DNA of 35,626 nucleotides from JAILZP01 sp037444185. GTDB taxonomy: Bacteria > Bacillota > Desulfotomaculia > Desulfotomaculales > Desulfocucumaceae. Numbering within the stretch: position 1 is the stretch's first letter; every line of letters starts with the position of its first letter. The DNA is taken from assembly GCA_037444185.1 (NCBI GenBank), contig JBBIMW010000023.1:1-35626 (forward strand). The letters are read 5' to 3'. Of the stretch, positions 14,139 to 21,523 are shown in pieces. The position numbers and the translations under genes were made by a program. Under the pieces are notes generated by a model. That model was given only the letters and a program-made list of their open reading frames with translations. It had not been told where the DNA came from and did not search any database.

Positions 14139-15877
14139 TGGAGATTACCGCTTTGGAGGCGTTCAGCGGCGCACTTTTCACGGTGTCGGAAGAAGCTTGC
14201 GCAGTTCTGGCCCAAACGTCCTTTTCCCCGGGCATAAGGTACGGCCGGGACTGTTCCGCCGCCATTTTCACCCCCGGGGGCGAGCTGGCCGCCTTGCATG
14301 GCTGCCCATCCCTTTACCCGGGACTTCTTCCGTCCACGGTAAAAAGTATTTTAACAGCCTTTCCCTTCCGGTCCCTGAACTCCGGAGACTGCGTAATGAC
14401 CAATGACCCCTATCTGACCGGGTCTTCCATCTCCCAGGTCTTGGTCATCTCACCCATATTTTGCGGCAACAGGCCCGGTGCCCTGGCAGCCTGCCTGGCC
14501 CGGTACGGAGACCTGGGGGGTGCCGTACCGGGAGGCCTCAACCCCAGGTCCGGCGAAATATTCCATGAAGGCCTGCGCATTGCCCCGGTCAGAATTATGT
14601 CCAGGGGAGAATTCGATCGGGGCCTGGTGGAAATAATCACCGGCAACGTGAGAACAGGCCGCGAATTCATGGGAAATCTGAGGGCGCAGATATTCGCGCT
14701 GAAAAAAGTGGAAAAAAGACTGATGGAACTGGTGGAAAAATACGGCTTTGACAGATTCAGGCGTTACACTTCGGGAGCCATCAGTCTTTATGAAGACAGG
14801 ATGCGCGCATGTCTCAGAAATATTCCAGACGGCCGGGCGCAATACTATGATCCCCCGGATGAAGGGGGGGGGGATCTCTCCGCGATAACCATAAGGGCTG
14901 ACGTCATTATCGAAAACAACTCTCTATCCATAGACTTCTCCGGTACCCACCCCCAGGTGGACCGGCCCTTGAACCTCCCCCCGGGGGCCACCCTGGCCTG
15001 CGTTTACAGCACCGTCACCTCTCGCATCTGCCCAGGCCCGCCCTTCAACCAGGGCCTGTTAAGGCCCATAAATGTTATTATACCGGAGGGTTCTGTTTTG
15101 GGCGCGCAATTCCCGGCCCCGGTCTCCCTGGGGCGGACAGTGACCGCTGAAAGAGTATCCAGAACCGTATTGAAATGCTTGGCCGCATTGCTTCCGGACA
15201 TGGTTCCGGAGTCAGAAAGCGGAGGGGGAATTCTTTTCGCCCTCGGCGGCTATAAAACAGCAAAGGAACATTATTACACCCTTCCGGGAGCCTGTAATGG
15301 CGGTCGGGGGGCCCGTCCCTTTGAAGACGGCGAGACCGGAACATGTACCTTCGCCGCAGGTGACACGGCGATCCCGGTGGAGATAATGGAAAGGGATTAC
15401 CCATTGCTGGTGAATGGCTGCGAGCTGATTGAAAATTCCGGCGGGCCGGGCATGTACCGGGGGGGGGCGGGAATAAGAAAAACCTTCACCCTCCTGGCAA
15501 AAAAAACCTCCCTTTCAGCTTTTGCCGAAGGGAAGTCGGGGCCGTCACGGAACCTGTCATCGGGACAACCGGGGAGAGCGGCATCCCTGTCAATACAATA
15601 TCCCCGGGGAGAACTCATTAATTTATGCAGTAATCAGGATCTGGAATTCGCCGGCAACCTGGGGGAAGGGTGCGTACTCACCATTGAGGCTGCTGGTGGA
15701 GCAGGTTTCGGCAATCCGCTGGAGAGGGATCCGGAAATGGTGAGAGAAGATGTTTTGGAAGGCTATATTACCATAGATCAGGCCACCGCAATTTACGGTG
15801 TGGTACTGTCGACGCCAGGACTGGAAATCGATCCTGAGGCCACGGCACTAATGAGGCTGTCAATAAAAAATCAATAG
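14135..15877 (+). CDS. Divergent hydantoinase B / acetone carboxylase alpha-like subunit
   Basis: The 580-residue protein has the HyuB layout: an N-terminal SFSPGIRYGRDCSAAIF segment, NDPY near residue 90, NVRTGREFMGNLRAQI, the SGT-x-PQV-RPLNLP turn, GGGILFALGG, and the C-terminal GGAGFGNPLERDPE. Several conserved positions differ: N-D-P-Y-x-G-G-T-H-L-P-D reads NDPYLTGSSISQ, and A-H-H-x-D-I-G-G reads ARYGDLGG, removing His residues I would expect to be metal ligands. It starts at an ATG overlapping the hyuA stop, so the pair is translationally coupled. Homopolymer runs of ten G (14864-14873) and nine G (15459-15467) lie in the frame. It converges on the epimerase gene with a 7-bp overlap of the ends. 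Confidence 0.86.
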   Translation: MMEITALEAFSGALFTVSEEACAVLAQTSFSPGIRYGRDCSAAIFTPGGELAALHGCPSLYPGLLPSTVKSILTAFPFRSLNSGDCVMTNDPYLTGSSISQVLVISPIFCGNRPGALAACLARYGDLGGAVPGGLNPRSGEIFHEGLRIAPVRIMSRGEFDRGLVEIITGNVRTGREFMGNLRAQIFALKKVEKRLMELVEKYGFDRFRRYTSGAISLYEDRMRACLRNIPDGRAQYYDPPDEGGGDLSAITIRADVIIENNSLSIDFSGTHPQVDRPLNLPPGATLACVYSTVTSRICPGPPFNQGLLRPINVIIPEGSVLGAQFPAPVSLGRTVTAERVSRTVLKCLAALLPDMVPESESGGGILFALGGYKTAKEHYYTLPGACNGGRGARPFEDGETGTCTFAAGDTAIPVEIMERDYPLLVNGCELIENSGGPGMYRGGAGIRKTFTLLAKKTSLSAFAEGKSGPSRNLSSGQPGRAASLSIQYPRGELINLCSNQDLEFAGNLGEGCVLTIEAAGGAGFGNPLERDPEMVREDVLEGYITIDQATAIYGVVLSTPGLEIDPEATALMRLSIKNQ

Positions 15878-16788
15878 GAAGATTCCAGGTATCCCTTGAT
15901 CTCTCGCAACCCATCCCTCAGTTCCCTGGGCCGGAAACCGAAGTTTTTAAATATGGATTCAGTGTCGGTGATGTTGTTCAACTCCAGCTGCCTAAGCTCC
16001 ACCGGAGTGACCGGGGGATCTCTCAGTACCAAACCCATAGCCGGTACAACAGCCCTCATCAGAAAGACAGGCACCGGAACCTTGATTCGCTTCCGGCCCA
16101 ATATTTCCATCAGTGCGTCCAGCATGCCCGAGTAGGACACGTGGCGGGGGCCACCTATATCAATTGACCGGCAAATAAACCCTTCGCCGTCAATTATTCT
16201 GATTATGCACTCCACCACATCCTCCACTGCCACCGGTTGAAAAAGGGAATCCCCCCTCCCCGGCATAGGGGCCAAAAAAGGCGGGCTGAGCTTGATGGAC
16301 TGCACCAGCCTGTTAAAAAAACCAAAGCCGCTACCGTAAATAATCGAAGGCTTTATAATGGTCCACCGCAATCCCGATGATCTGACGGCCTCCTCGGCCA
16401 GCCACTTGGAATAAGCGTATTTATAGCGCGGATTGTTCACCGCCCCCAGGGCACTGACGTAAATAAACCGCTTTACCCCGGAATCCACTGCGGCACTCAG
16501 CATGTTCACCGTACCCCGGTGGTTGACGGATTCAAAGGTGTACGGTTTCTCCTCCCTGATTACGGCCACCAGGTGGACCACCGTATCCACGCCGGAGCAG
16601 ACGCCTCTAAGGGACTCAGTGTCAATAACATCGCCCTTGACCCCCTCCGCCCCTTCCATGGCAACTCCCGACCTGCTCAGCGCCCGCACCCTGCAACCCC
16701 TCCCGATCAGTTCCCCGGTCAGGTGCGATCCCACAAATCCAGTGGCGCCGGTAACCAGCACAGAACTTCCGCCTATGTCCCCATACAT
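15871..16788 (-). CDS. NAD(P)-dependent epimerase/SDR (NDUFA9-like)
   Basis: This is an extended or atypical short-chain dehydrogenase with the N-terminal nucleotide-binding motif VLVTGATGFVGSHL, VVHLVAVIRE, a YVSALGA strand and Y-A-Y-S-K-W (the active-site Tyr-x3-Lys spacing as Y-S-K is modified), followed by IIKPSIIYG. Overall it resembles the NDUFA9-like group, which often binds NAD(P) but acts on quinone- or sugar-linked substrates or as an assembly factor. The frame opens at a GTG (16815) without a ribosome binding site; ATG 16788 (305 aa) follows AAAGGGATGG and gives a standard N-terminus. Its 3' end overlaps the hyuB tail by 7 bp. No sugar-metabolism neighbours help define the substrate. 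Confidence 0.85.
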   Translation of the reverse strand: MYGDIGGSSVLVTGATGFVGSHLTGELIGRGCRVRALSRSGVAMEGAEGVKGDVIDTESLRGVCSGVDTVVHLVAVIREEKPYTFESVNHRGTVNMLSAAVDSGVKRFIYVSALGAVNNPRYKYAYSKWLAEEAVRSSGLRWTIIKPSIIYGSGFGFFNRLVQSIKLSPPFLAPMPGRGDSLFQPVAVEDVVECIIRIIDGEGFICRSIDIGGPRHVSYSGMLDALMEILGRKRIKVPVPVFLMRAVVPAMGLVLRDPPVTPVELRQLELNNITDTESIFKNFGFRPRELRDGLREIKGYLESSY

Positions 16789-16851
16789 CGGTTGGCACCA
16801 TCCCTTTCCCGCCACCTCAATTATACCGCCCGTTAAACTGCAGACACAGCC

Positions 16852-16881
16852 TTGATTTATACCACCTCTTTGTGATATTAT
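16852..16881 (+). promoter_or_regulatory. tRNA-Ala promoter
   Basis: TTGATT (16852-16857), 18-bp spacer, TATTAT (16876-16881) with TGTGA just upstream (extended -10). The tRNA 5' end is 26 nt further on. Confidence 0.55.
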
Positions 16882-16906
16882 TTATTGTGCTGGGATTCAT
16901 ACCCGG

Positions 16907-16981
16907 GGGCGTGTAGCTCAGCGGGAGAGCACTGCGTTCGCAACGCAGGGGTCGGGGGTTCGAATCCCCTCCCGTCCACCA
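16907..16981 (+). tRNA. tRNA-Ala (anticodon CGC)
   Basis: The cloverleaf is visible: acceptor GGGCGTG/CCCGTCC, T8-A9, D arm GCTC-AGCGGGA-GAGC, anticodon arm CTGCG-TTCGCAA-CGCAG with anticodon CGC, variable GGGTC, T arm GGGGG-TTCGAAT-CCCCT, discriminator A and encoded CCA. The anticodon reads GCG (Ala), and the G3-U70 pair, the main identity element for alanyl-tRNA synthetase, is present. The acceptor stem has one mismatch, U6 opposite C67. It stands alone, with its own promoter and a downstream stem-loop. Confidence 0.9.
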
Positions 16982-16983
16982 GT

Positions 16984-17015
16984 CACAAAGCCTTGCCACA
17001 CGGCGGGGCTTTGTG
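16984..17015 (+). terminator. Stem-loop downstream of tRNA
   Basis: CACAAAGCC (16984-16992) and GGCTTTGTG (17007-17015) form a perfect 9-bp stem right after the tRNA CCA. There is no T-run, so it may serve 3' processing or weak termination. The following DNA to 17254 holds no supportable gene. Confidence 0.5.
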
Positions 17016-17254
17016 TACACAAGCACCGGAAAATTCATCGGCCGGCCCCTGCCAGGCGATCTGCGTCACCCACCATGCGGGCTTCTCCGGGCCCGGCAAA
17101 GACCAAATGGACCCCACCGCCAGGTAAAAACTGCGGCAGGCGGGGATTAAACTGCTCACCACCACCCACCCGCCGGCCGGTTTGGACAGATCCCTGAGGA
17201 ATAAATAGGGAAACTATCTGCGAGCCGAGGAAATTCCGACACCCTCCCCCAGCC

Positions 17255-18319
17255 TCATGCCCAATTTCCCTGCCTCCGGGCATAAGAATCAATATCCACC
17301 TGTCTCCGGGCGAGCCATTCAGCGGTGGCCCCGGTAATCACCAGGGGCACTCCGGCCAGTTCCCGGATGTTCCGGGAACCGGTCATCACCATGTACCTGA
17401 CCAAACCCCTTTTAAGGCCTTCTATGTGTCCCACCAGAGCATCCAAAGATCCTTTCATCAACACCTCCAGCATGGGTCTGGCCATACCCACCAGCTTGGC
17501 TCCGGCCGCCAGGGCCCCGGCCATGTCAAGGGATGTCCTCAGTCCCCCGGAGGCTATCAACTCCACCGGCAGACCAAGATCCATACCTTCGAATATACAC
17601 ACCGCGGTGGAAATCCCCCACAGTTCATGCCCGTCGGACATGAGGCCCCTTCTGGCATTCTCTATAGAGATAAAATCCGTGCCTCCCCGCCCCCCGACGT
17701 CCAGAATCCTCACACCACACCGGTACAGTTCCATAATTGTTTCCCCTGACATGCCGAAGCCCACTTCTTTAACAATAACGGGGAAATCGACATTTCTCAG
17801 CAGTTTTTCTATGTTGGGCAAAACCATGTCGAAATCAAGATCTCCCTCTTCCATAAAGAGTTCCTGTGGAACATTAAGGTGAACCTGCAGCCCGTCGGCA
17901 AGAATCATTTCCATCGCCCGCCCGGCCTCTTCCGGGCTGCAGGCGGCGCTCAGATTGGCCAGCAACACCCCGTCGGGGTTCTCCTCCCTGGCCACCTCGT
18001 AGGTTTTGCTGACCCGGGAATCCTCCAGGGCGGCCTTCTGGGAGCCCACGGCCATGGCCACACCAGTCTTCCTGGCGGCGATGGCCAGCTCCCTGTTTAT
18101 CTTAAGTGTGTCGGGGTGACCCCCGGTAATGGCGTTGATCAGCAGCGGCGCCTCCAGCCTCTTGCCCAGGAATTGGACCGAAATGTCCACCTGGGAGGGT
18201 TTGACTCCTGAAAGGGACCGGTGGATCAATTTAATGTCCCGGAAACCTGATCCGCCGATATTCTCGGGAATCTCCAGGGCAAGTCTCAGATGCTCCAGCT
18301 TTCTTTCCTGCCTTTTCAA
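17255..18319 (-). CDS. fni: Isopentenyl-diphosphate delta-isomerase, type 2
   Basis: This FMN- and NADPH-dependent enzyme interconverts isopentenyl and dimethylallyl diphosphate. The chain is a TIM barrel with the family motifs RQERKLEHLRLAL at the N-terminus, APLLINAITGG, AVGSQKAAL, QVHLNVPQE, PVIVKEVGFGMS, LDVGGRGGTDF (FMN phosphate region) and ASGGLRTSLD near residue 260. Length is normal. Three starts are possible within four codons; the TTG at 18319 is preferred because AGGAGG lies 8 nt upstream, whereas the GTG (18328) and ATG (18325) are on or next to the ribosome binding site. The gene is alone on its strand here, divergent from the LarA-like gene. Confidence 0.93.
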   Translation of the reverse strand: MKRQERKLEHLRLALEIPENIGGSGFRDIKLIHRSLSGVKPSQVDISVQFLGKRLEAPLLINAITGGHPDTLKINRELAIAARKTGVAMAVGSQKAALEDSRVSKTYEVAREENPDGVLLANLSAACSPEEAGRAMEMILADGLQVHLNVPQELFMEEGDLDFDMVLPNIEKLLRNVDFPVIVKEVGFGMSGETIMELYRCGVRILDVGGRGGTDFISIENARRGLMSDGHELWGISTAVCIFEGMDLGLPVELIASGGLRTSLDMAGALAAGAKLVGMARPMLEVLMKGSLDALVGHIEGLKRGLVRYMVMTGSRNIRELAGVPLVITGATAEWLARRQVDIDSYARRQGNWA

Positions 18320-18328
18320 TACCATCAC

Positions 18329-18638
18329 CTCCTGATGCGGGCCCGGGGCCGCCCGCGCCCGGAACCATGATTACCCTCTATTATTCCCTGCGGCCACCAC
18401 CTCAGAAAGGAGTTTGCGTCAGGGCGGCGTATATATTTGTGGTAATAATTTATACTTCCATGTCATGCCGATGTTTCCTTCAAAATGGCAAAAAAAAGCC
18501 GCCCTGGCGGGCGGCTGGAATCCAGTAGTCAGAATCCAGAATTTAATGCATTCCGTCGGCCATAAGCCATGGAGACTGTTCAGCCGCAGGTCGGAATCGC
18601 CCGTGGGATGTCTTCTCCCAAAGGAGAATAAAGGGGTT
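18329..18638. other. Intergenic region with repeat copy b
   Basis: Between the divergent fni and LarA-like genes: a GC-rich stretch (18335-18365), an AT-rich part likely to hold promoters, and from 18498 a copy of repeat R1. The open frame from 18414 through this region in the LarA frame (75 codons) is judged non-coding because it is largely repeat sequence and matches no part of the family. Confidence 0.6.
18490..18515 (-). terminator. Terminator-like hairpin at the edge of repeat copy b
   Basis: On the minus strand GCCGCCC-GCCA-GGGCGGC is followed by seven T residues. Nothing transcribed leftward ends here, so it is probably part of the repeat; it may insulate the fni promoter from antisense transcripts. 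Confidence 0.5.
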
Positions 18639-18647
18639 GTGAAATTG
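18498..18647 (+). repeat. Dispersed repeat family R1, copy b
   Basis: A-run, hairpin GCCGCCC-TGGC-GGGCGGC (18498-18515), TGGAATCCAGTAGTCAGAA, TCCAGAATTTAATGCATTCC, then CCGTCGGCCATAAGCCATGG and CTTCTCCCAAAGGAGAATAAAGG. The CCGTCGGCCAT block recurs in copy c. The last hairpin-like part supplies the AAAGGAG used as ribosome binding site by the next gene. Confidence 0.75.
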
Positions 18648-19895
18648 ACTGAATTTCCCGGATTATATGAAGTAAGACAATTTTTCCCGGACAGGAGCAT
18701 TTCCTCCATTGAAGAGGCTGTAAAAGGCGCTCTGGAAAGCGCAGGACTGGGGGCTCTGCTAAAAGGCGGGGATAAAGTGGCCATCACGGCCGGCAGCAGG
18801 GGAATAAAAAACATCGACAGAATTCTAAAAACAGTGGTGGAATTTATTTCTTCCCGCAGTTGCCACCCTTTTATACTTTCGGCCATGGGCAGCCACGGAG
18901 GAGGCACGGTGCAAGGGCAGCTGGAAATACTTGCCAACCTTGGCATAACACCTGAAAGAACAGGCGCACCGGTGCTGGCCCCGGACCATAGCCGGCCCGT
19001 CCCGGGGGAAGGCGGCTTAACCTTCCACGTCAGCAAACTGGCATTTGAATTTGACAAAATAATAGTGGTCAACAGAATAAAACCCCACACATCTTTTCAC
19101 GGACCGGCTGAAAGCGGCCTGCAGAAAATGGTGGCCATCGGGCTGGGCGGTCCCGAGGGAGCTTCGAAGATCCACGGCCACGGCGTGGAAGCCCTTCCTT
19201 CCATAATACCCGCGGCAGCCGCGGCGGTTTTGAAACACCTGCCGGTGGCGATGGGCCTGGCCATTCTGGAAGACTCCCACGAAAACACCATGGCCATTGA
19301 GGCGGTTATGCCGGGTGATTTTACTTCCCGGGAGCTTCAACTGCTGGAGGAGGCCCGCCTGGTCATGCCGGGAATTCCCTTTGACAGCCTGGACGTTCTG
19401 GTGGTGGACGAGATGGGCAAGAACTACAGCGGCACCGGAATGGACACAAATGTCATCGGCCGCCTTAAAATACAAGGTGTGCCCGAACCAGTTCGGCCCA
19501 AAATCAAAAGAATAGTGGTCCTGAATCTGTCCCCCCGCTGCGGGGGGAACGGTTATGGCGTCGGACTGGCCGATTTTACCACCCGCAGGCTTGTGGATAA
19601 CATAAACCATGAGGCCATGTACCTGAATGCCATGACCAGCACCTTCGTGATGAGGGCCATGATACCCATGATCTACCCCGACGATATGTCAGCCATCCGG
19701 GCAGCGGTAAAAAGCCTGGGCGGGGTGAACCCGGGGGCGGTCCGCATGGTGCGTATCAAAAACACCCTGAACCTCGAAAAGATGCTTGTTTCTGAATCCC
19801 TGGCCGAAGAAGCACTGAAAAGCGGCAGGATGCAGATAAGTGAAAAGTTAAAACCCATGGCCTTTGACGAGAGCAATAATCTCATGCCTTTCTGA
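18639..19895 (+). CDS. LarA-family (DUF2088, lactate-racemase-like) protein
   Basis: The product belongs to the nickel-pincer lactate racemase domain family. It shows LYEVRQ-F at the N-terminus, GDKVAITAGSRGI, SAMGSHGGG, VVNRIKPHTSFHGPAESGLQKM, LAILEDSHENT and VDEMGKNYSGTGMD. It is 418 aa from GTG 18639; the frame extends 75 codons upstream only through a dispersed repeat. AAAGGAG lies 12 nt and AAAGGGG 2 nt before the GTG, while a TTG two codons later is 8 nt from AAAGGGG, so the exact start is uncertain. Many homologues differ from true lactate racemase, and no larB, larC or larE cofactor genes are in the window, so the substrate and cofactor state are unknown. Confidence 0.85.
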   Translation: MKLTEFPGLYEVRQFFPDRSISSIEEAVKGALESAGLGALLKGGDKVAITAGSRGIKNIDRILKTVVEFISSRSCHPFILSAMGSHGGGTVQGQLEILANLGITPERTGAPVLAPDHSRPVPGEGGLTFHVSKLAFEFDKIIVVNRIKPHTSFHGPAESGLQKMVAIGLGGPEGASKIHGHGVEALPSIIPAAAAAVLKHLPVAMGLAILEDSHENTMAIEAVMPGDFTSRELQLLEEARLVMPGIPFDSLDVLVVDEMGKNYSGTGMDTNVIGRLKIQGVPEPVRPKIKRIVVLNLSPRCGGNGYGVGLADFTTRRLVDNINHEAMYLNAMTSTFVMRAMIPMIYPDDMSAIRAAVKSLGGVNPGAVRMVRIKNTLNLEKMLVSESLAEEALKSGRMQISEKLKPMAFDESNNLMPF

Positions 19896-19997
19896 GGGCT
19901 GATTTTTTTGCTTTTCTCCGGGAGTGGAAGGAATCCAGATCAGTTTGCCGAATAAAAATTAAAAAATCAATTTGTTTTCCGGGGAGGAGATTTGGCA

Positions 19998-20300
19998 ATG
20001 TATCATTATCACTCCGGTGAGGTCAGGAATCCCGGATTTGAGTTAATGCTCGTCCTGATCAGGGTCATCATTTTCGCTATAATTGTTTTAGTAACCGGCG
20101 GAATCAGCATGGCGGCGGGGATTCCCGCTTATGTTGGCGGAACCGTGGCAGGGGTGTTTGTTTTCGCCTTTTTCGGCTTTCGGCCGTTCCTCGAAGTGGT
20201 GGATTACACCTGCCCCCACTGCGGCAATAAAATAAGGACCGTCAAAAGCTACGGTTCATACCGCTGCTCCAACTGCGGCGGTGAAAGCGTGATTGAATAA
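19998..20300 (+). CDS. Small membrane protein with C-terminal zinc ribbon
   Basis: The 100-residue protein has a polar N-terminus (MYHYHSGEVRNPG), two hydrophobic helices (about residues 16-38 and 43-63) and a C-terminal zinc ribbon with two Cys pairs: CPHCG near residue 73 and CSNCGG near 92. The ribbon would face the cytoplasm if both termini are inside. I do not recognise a named family. GGGGAGGAGA lies upstream; ATG 19998 is 10 nt from GGAGG, and a TTG at 19992 is the alternative. A strong terminator follows at 20327, so it is monocistronic or the end of the LarA unit. Confidence 0.75.
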   Translation: MYHYHSGEVRNPGFELMLVLIRVIIFAIIVLVTGGISMAAGIPAYVGGTVAGVFVFAFFGFRPFLEVVDYTCPHCGNKIRTVKSYGSYRCSNCGGESVIE

Positions 20301-20326
20301 CCGCACCTTAAAAAGCATTTATGAAC

Positions 20327-20353
20327 GGGCCTTGTTTCGCAAGGTCCTTTTTT
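20327..20353 (+). terminator. Rho-independent terminator
   Basis: GGGCCTTG-TTTCG-CAAGGTCC (8-bp stem with one G-U) followed by six T residues, 26 nt after the zinc-ribbon gene and just before the convergent HD-GYP-like gene ends. Confidence 0.85.
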
Positions 20354-20359
20354 CTGCTG

Positions 20360-21520
20360 TCACTCCTGTTTTTTGCTCCTTTCAACTTTTTCCATTATTT
20401 TTACCGGTTCAACAACACTTCTGAATTTAGAATAATTGAGCAGCCGGTCCTTTAACACATCATCGATCTCATGGCCCCTGGGAATCAAAACAACCCCCGC
20501 GATGTCTTTTGCATCGTCCGCCAGCACCATGCCCGGGCAAATATCCCTGATCCCTATGGATCTGGCTATGTAACCCTCCCTGACGCTGATTATCTCGGCA
20601 TCAAGGGCGGCCATAACATCGGGATCGTAAAAGTGCTCTTGACTGCGCAAAGCCGCGATGGACGCCGCAGGCGTTTTTCCCGAAGCCACAAGGGCGTCAT
20701 AATCAAGTACAACTTTCAATATCCTGGCCACCATGGGTATGTCCCTGCCTTTTACCCTGTCGCCCGGCGGGCCGGTGCCATCATACCTCTTCTCCTGGTA
20801 AGCTATTGCTTCGGCTATTCCCTCCAGTCGCGGTATGTTGGCCAGTAACCTTTTACCGGCCTGGGGATGCTGCAGGAACATATTTTTTTCATCCAGGGAG
20901 ATCTCTTCACCCCTGTACCTTTTTTCCAATATTTCTCCCGGGACCGTAATACAGCCTATCTGGGATAAAGTGGCTGCCAGTTCCACCTCCCAGAACTTTT
21001 CCATGCCTAAGCGCAAGGCCAGCCTTTTAGCCATGTTCCGAACACGGGAAGAGTGGCTGAAGGCTGCGGGACTAACCAGTGAAAGTATATCCATGAGGAG
21101 CTTTATACTTCCCTTCAGTGTCCTTTCCAAAAGCTCCCGCTCGGAAATTATCAACTCGTGCTGTTCAACAGCCGCCTTCAGTGCCTTGATAAAATCACCC
21201 GGGGAGCACGGCTTGGTGAGAAAACGGAACAGGCTTCCTTCATTTATAGCATCGATGGCCGCCTGCATATCGGCCTGCCCGGTCAGCATCACCCTGACGG
21301 TGTCCGGAGAAAGCTTCCGGGCCGCCGCAAGAAACTGTATACCATTCATGCCCGGCATGCGAAAATCTGAGACAACAACTGCAAAGGGCCCCTGCTCCTT
21401 GAGAACGGCCAGCCCTTCTGCGCCGCTTTCTGCGACCGCCACTTCATATTTTTTATACAAATGCCTCCTGTAGGCTGCAAGAATATTACTGTCGTCATCC
21501 ACCAGAAGTATTTTCTTCAT
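20360..21520 (-). CDS. Response regulator with degenerate HD-GYP output domain
   Basis: An N-terminal receiver (Asp52 in VVSDFRMPGMNG, Lys103 in LTKPCS) is joined to an HD-GYP-like domain. Active HD-GYP proteins hydrolyse cyclic di-GMP using metal ligands H-D and H-H plus the GYP loop. Here HS-x-RV (His156) and HP-x-AGKRLL (His218) remain, but the H-D pair reads S-Q (186-187), the later H-H reads Y-Q (241-242), and the GYP loop reads DGTGPPGD. It is therefore probably inactive as a phosphodiesterase and may bind a ligand or partner instead. A C-terminal region (about 300-386, ICPGMVLADD) resembles the extension seen in many such regulators. It lies 3 nt after the HDOD gene, as the last gene of a three-gene unit. 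Confidence 0.88.
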   Translation of the reverse strand: MKKILLVDDDSNILAAYRRHLYKKYEVAVAESGAEGLAVLKEQGPFAVVVSDFRMPGMNGIQFLAAARKLSPDTVRVMLTGQADMQAAIDAINEGSLFRFLTKPCSPGDFIKALKAAVEQHELIISERELLERTLKGSIKLLMDILSLVSPAAFSHSSRVRNMAKRLALRLGMEKFWEVELAATLSQIGCITVPGEILEKRYRGEEISLDEKNMFLQHPQAGKRLLANIPRLEGIAEAIAYQEKRYDGTGPPGDRVKGRDIPMVARILKVVLDYDALVASGKTPAASIAALRSQEHFYDPDVMAALDAEIISVREGYIARSIGIRDICPGMVLADDAKDIAGVVLIPRGHEIDDVLKDRLLNYSKFRSVVEPVKIMEKVERSKKQE

Positions 21521-21523
21521 TGG

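Noticed and set aside
17035..17292. 85-codon minus-strand frame between tRNA and fni
   Set aside because: Low complexity (G, P, R rich), no ribosome binding site, overlaps the fni 3' end, no family resemblance.
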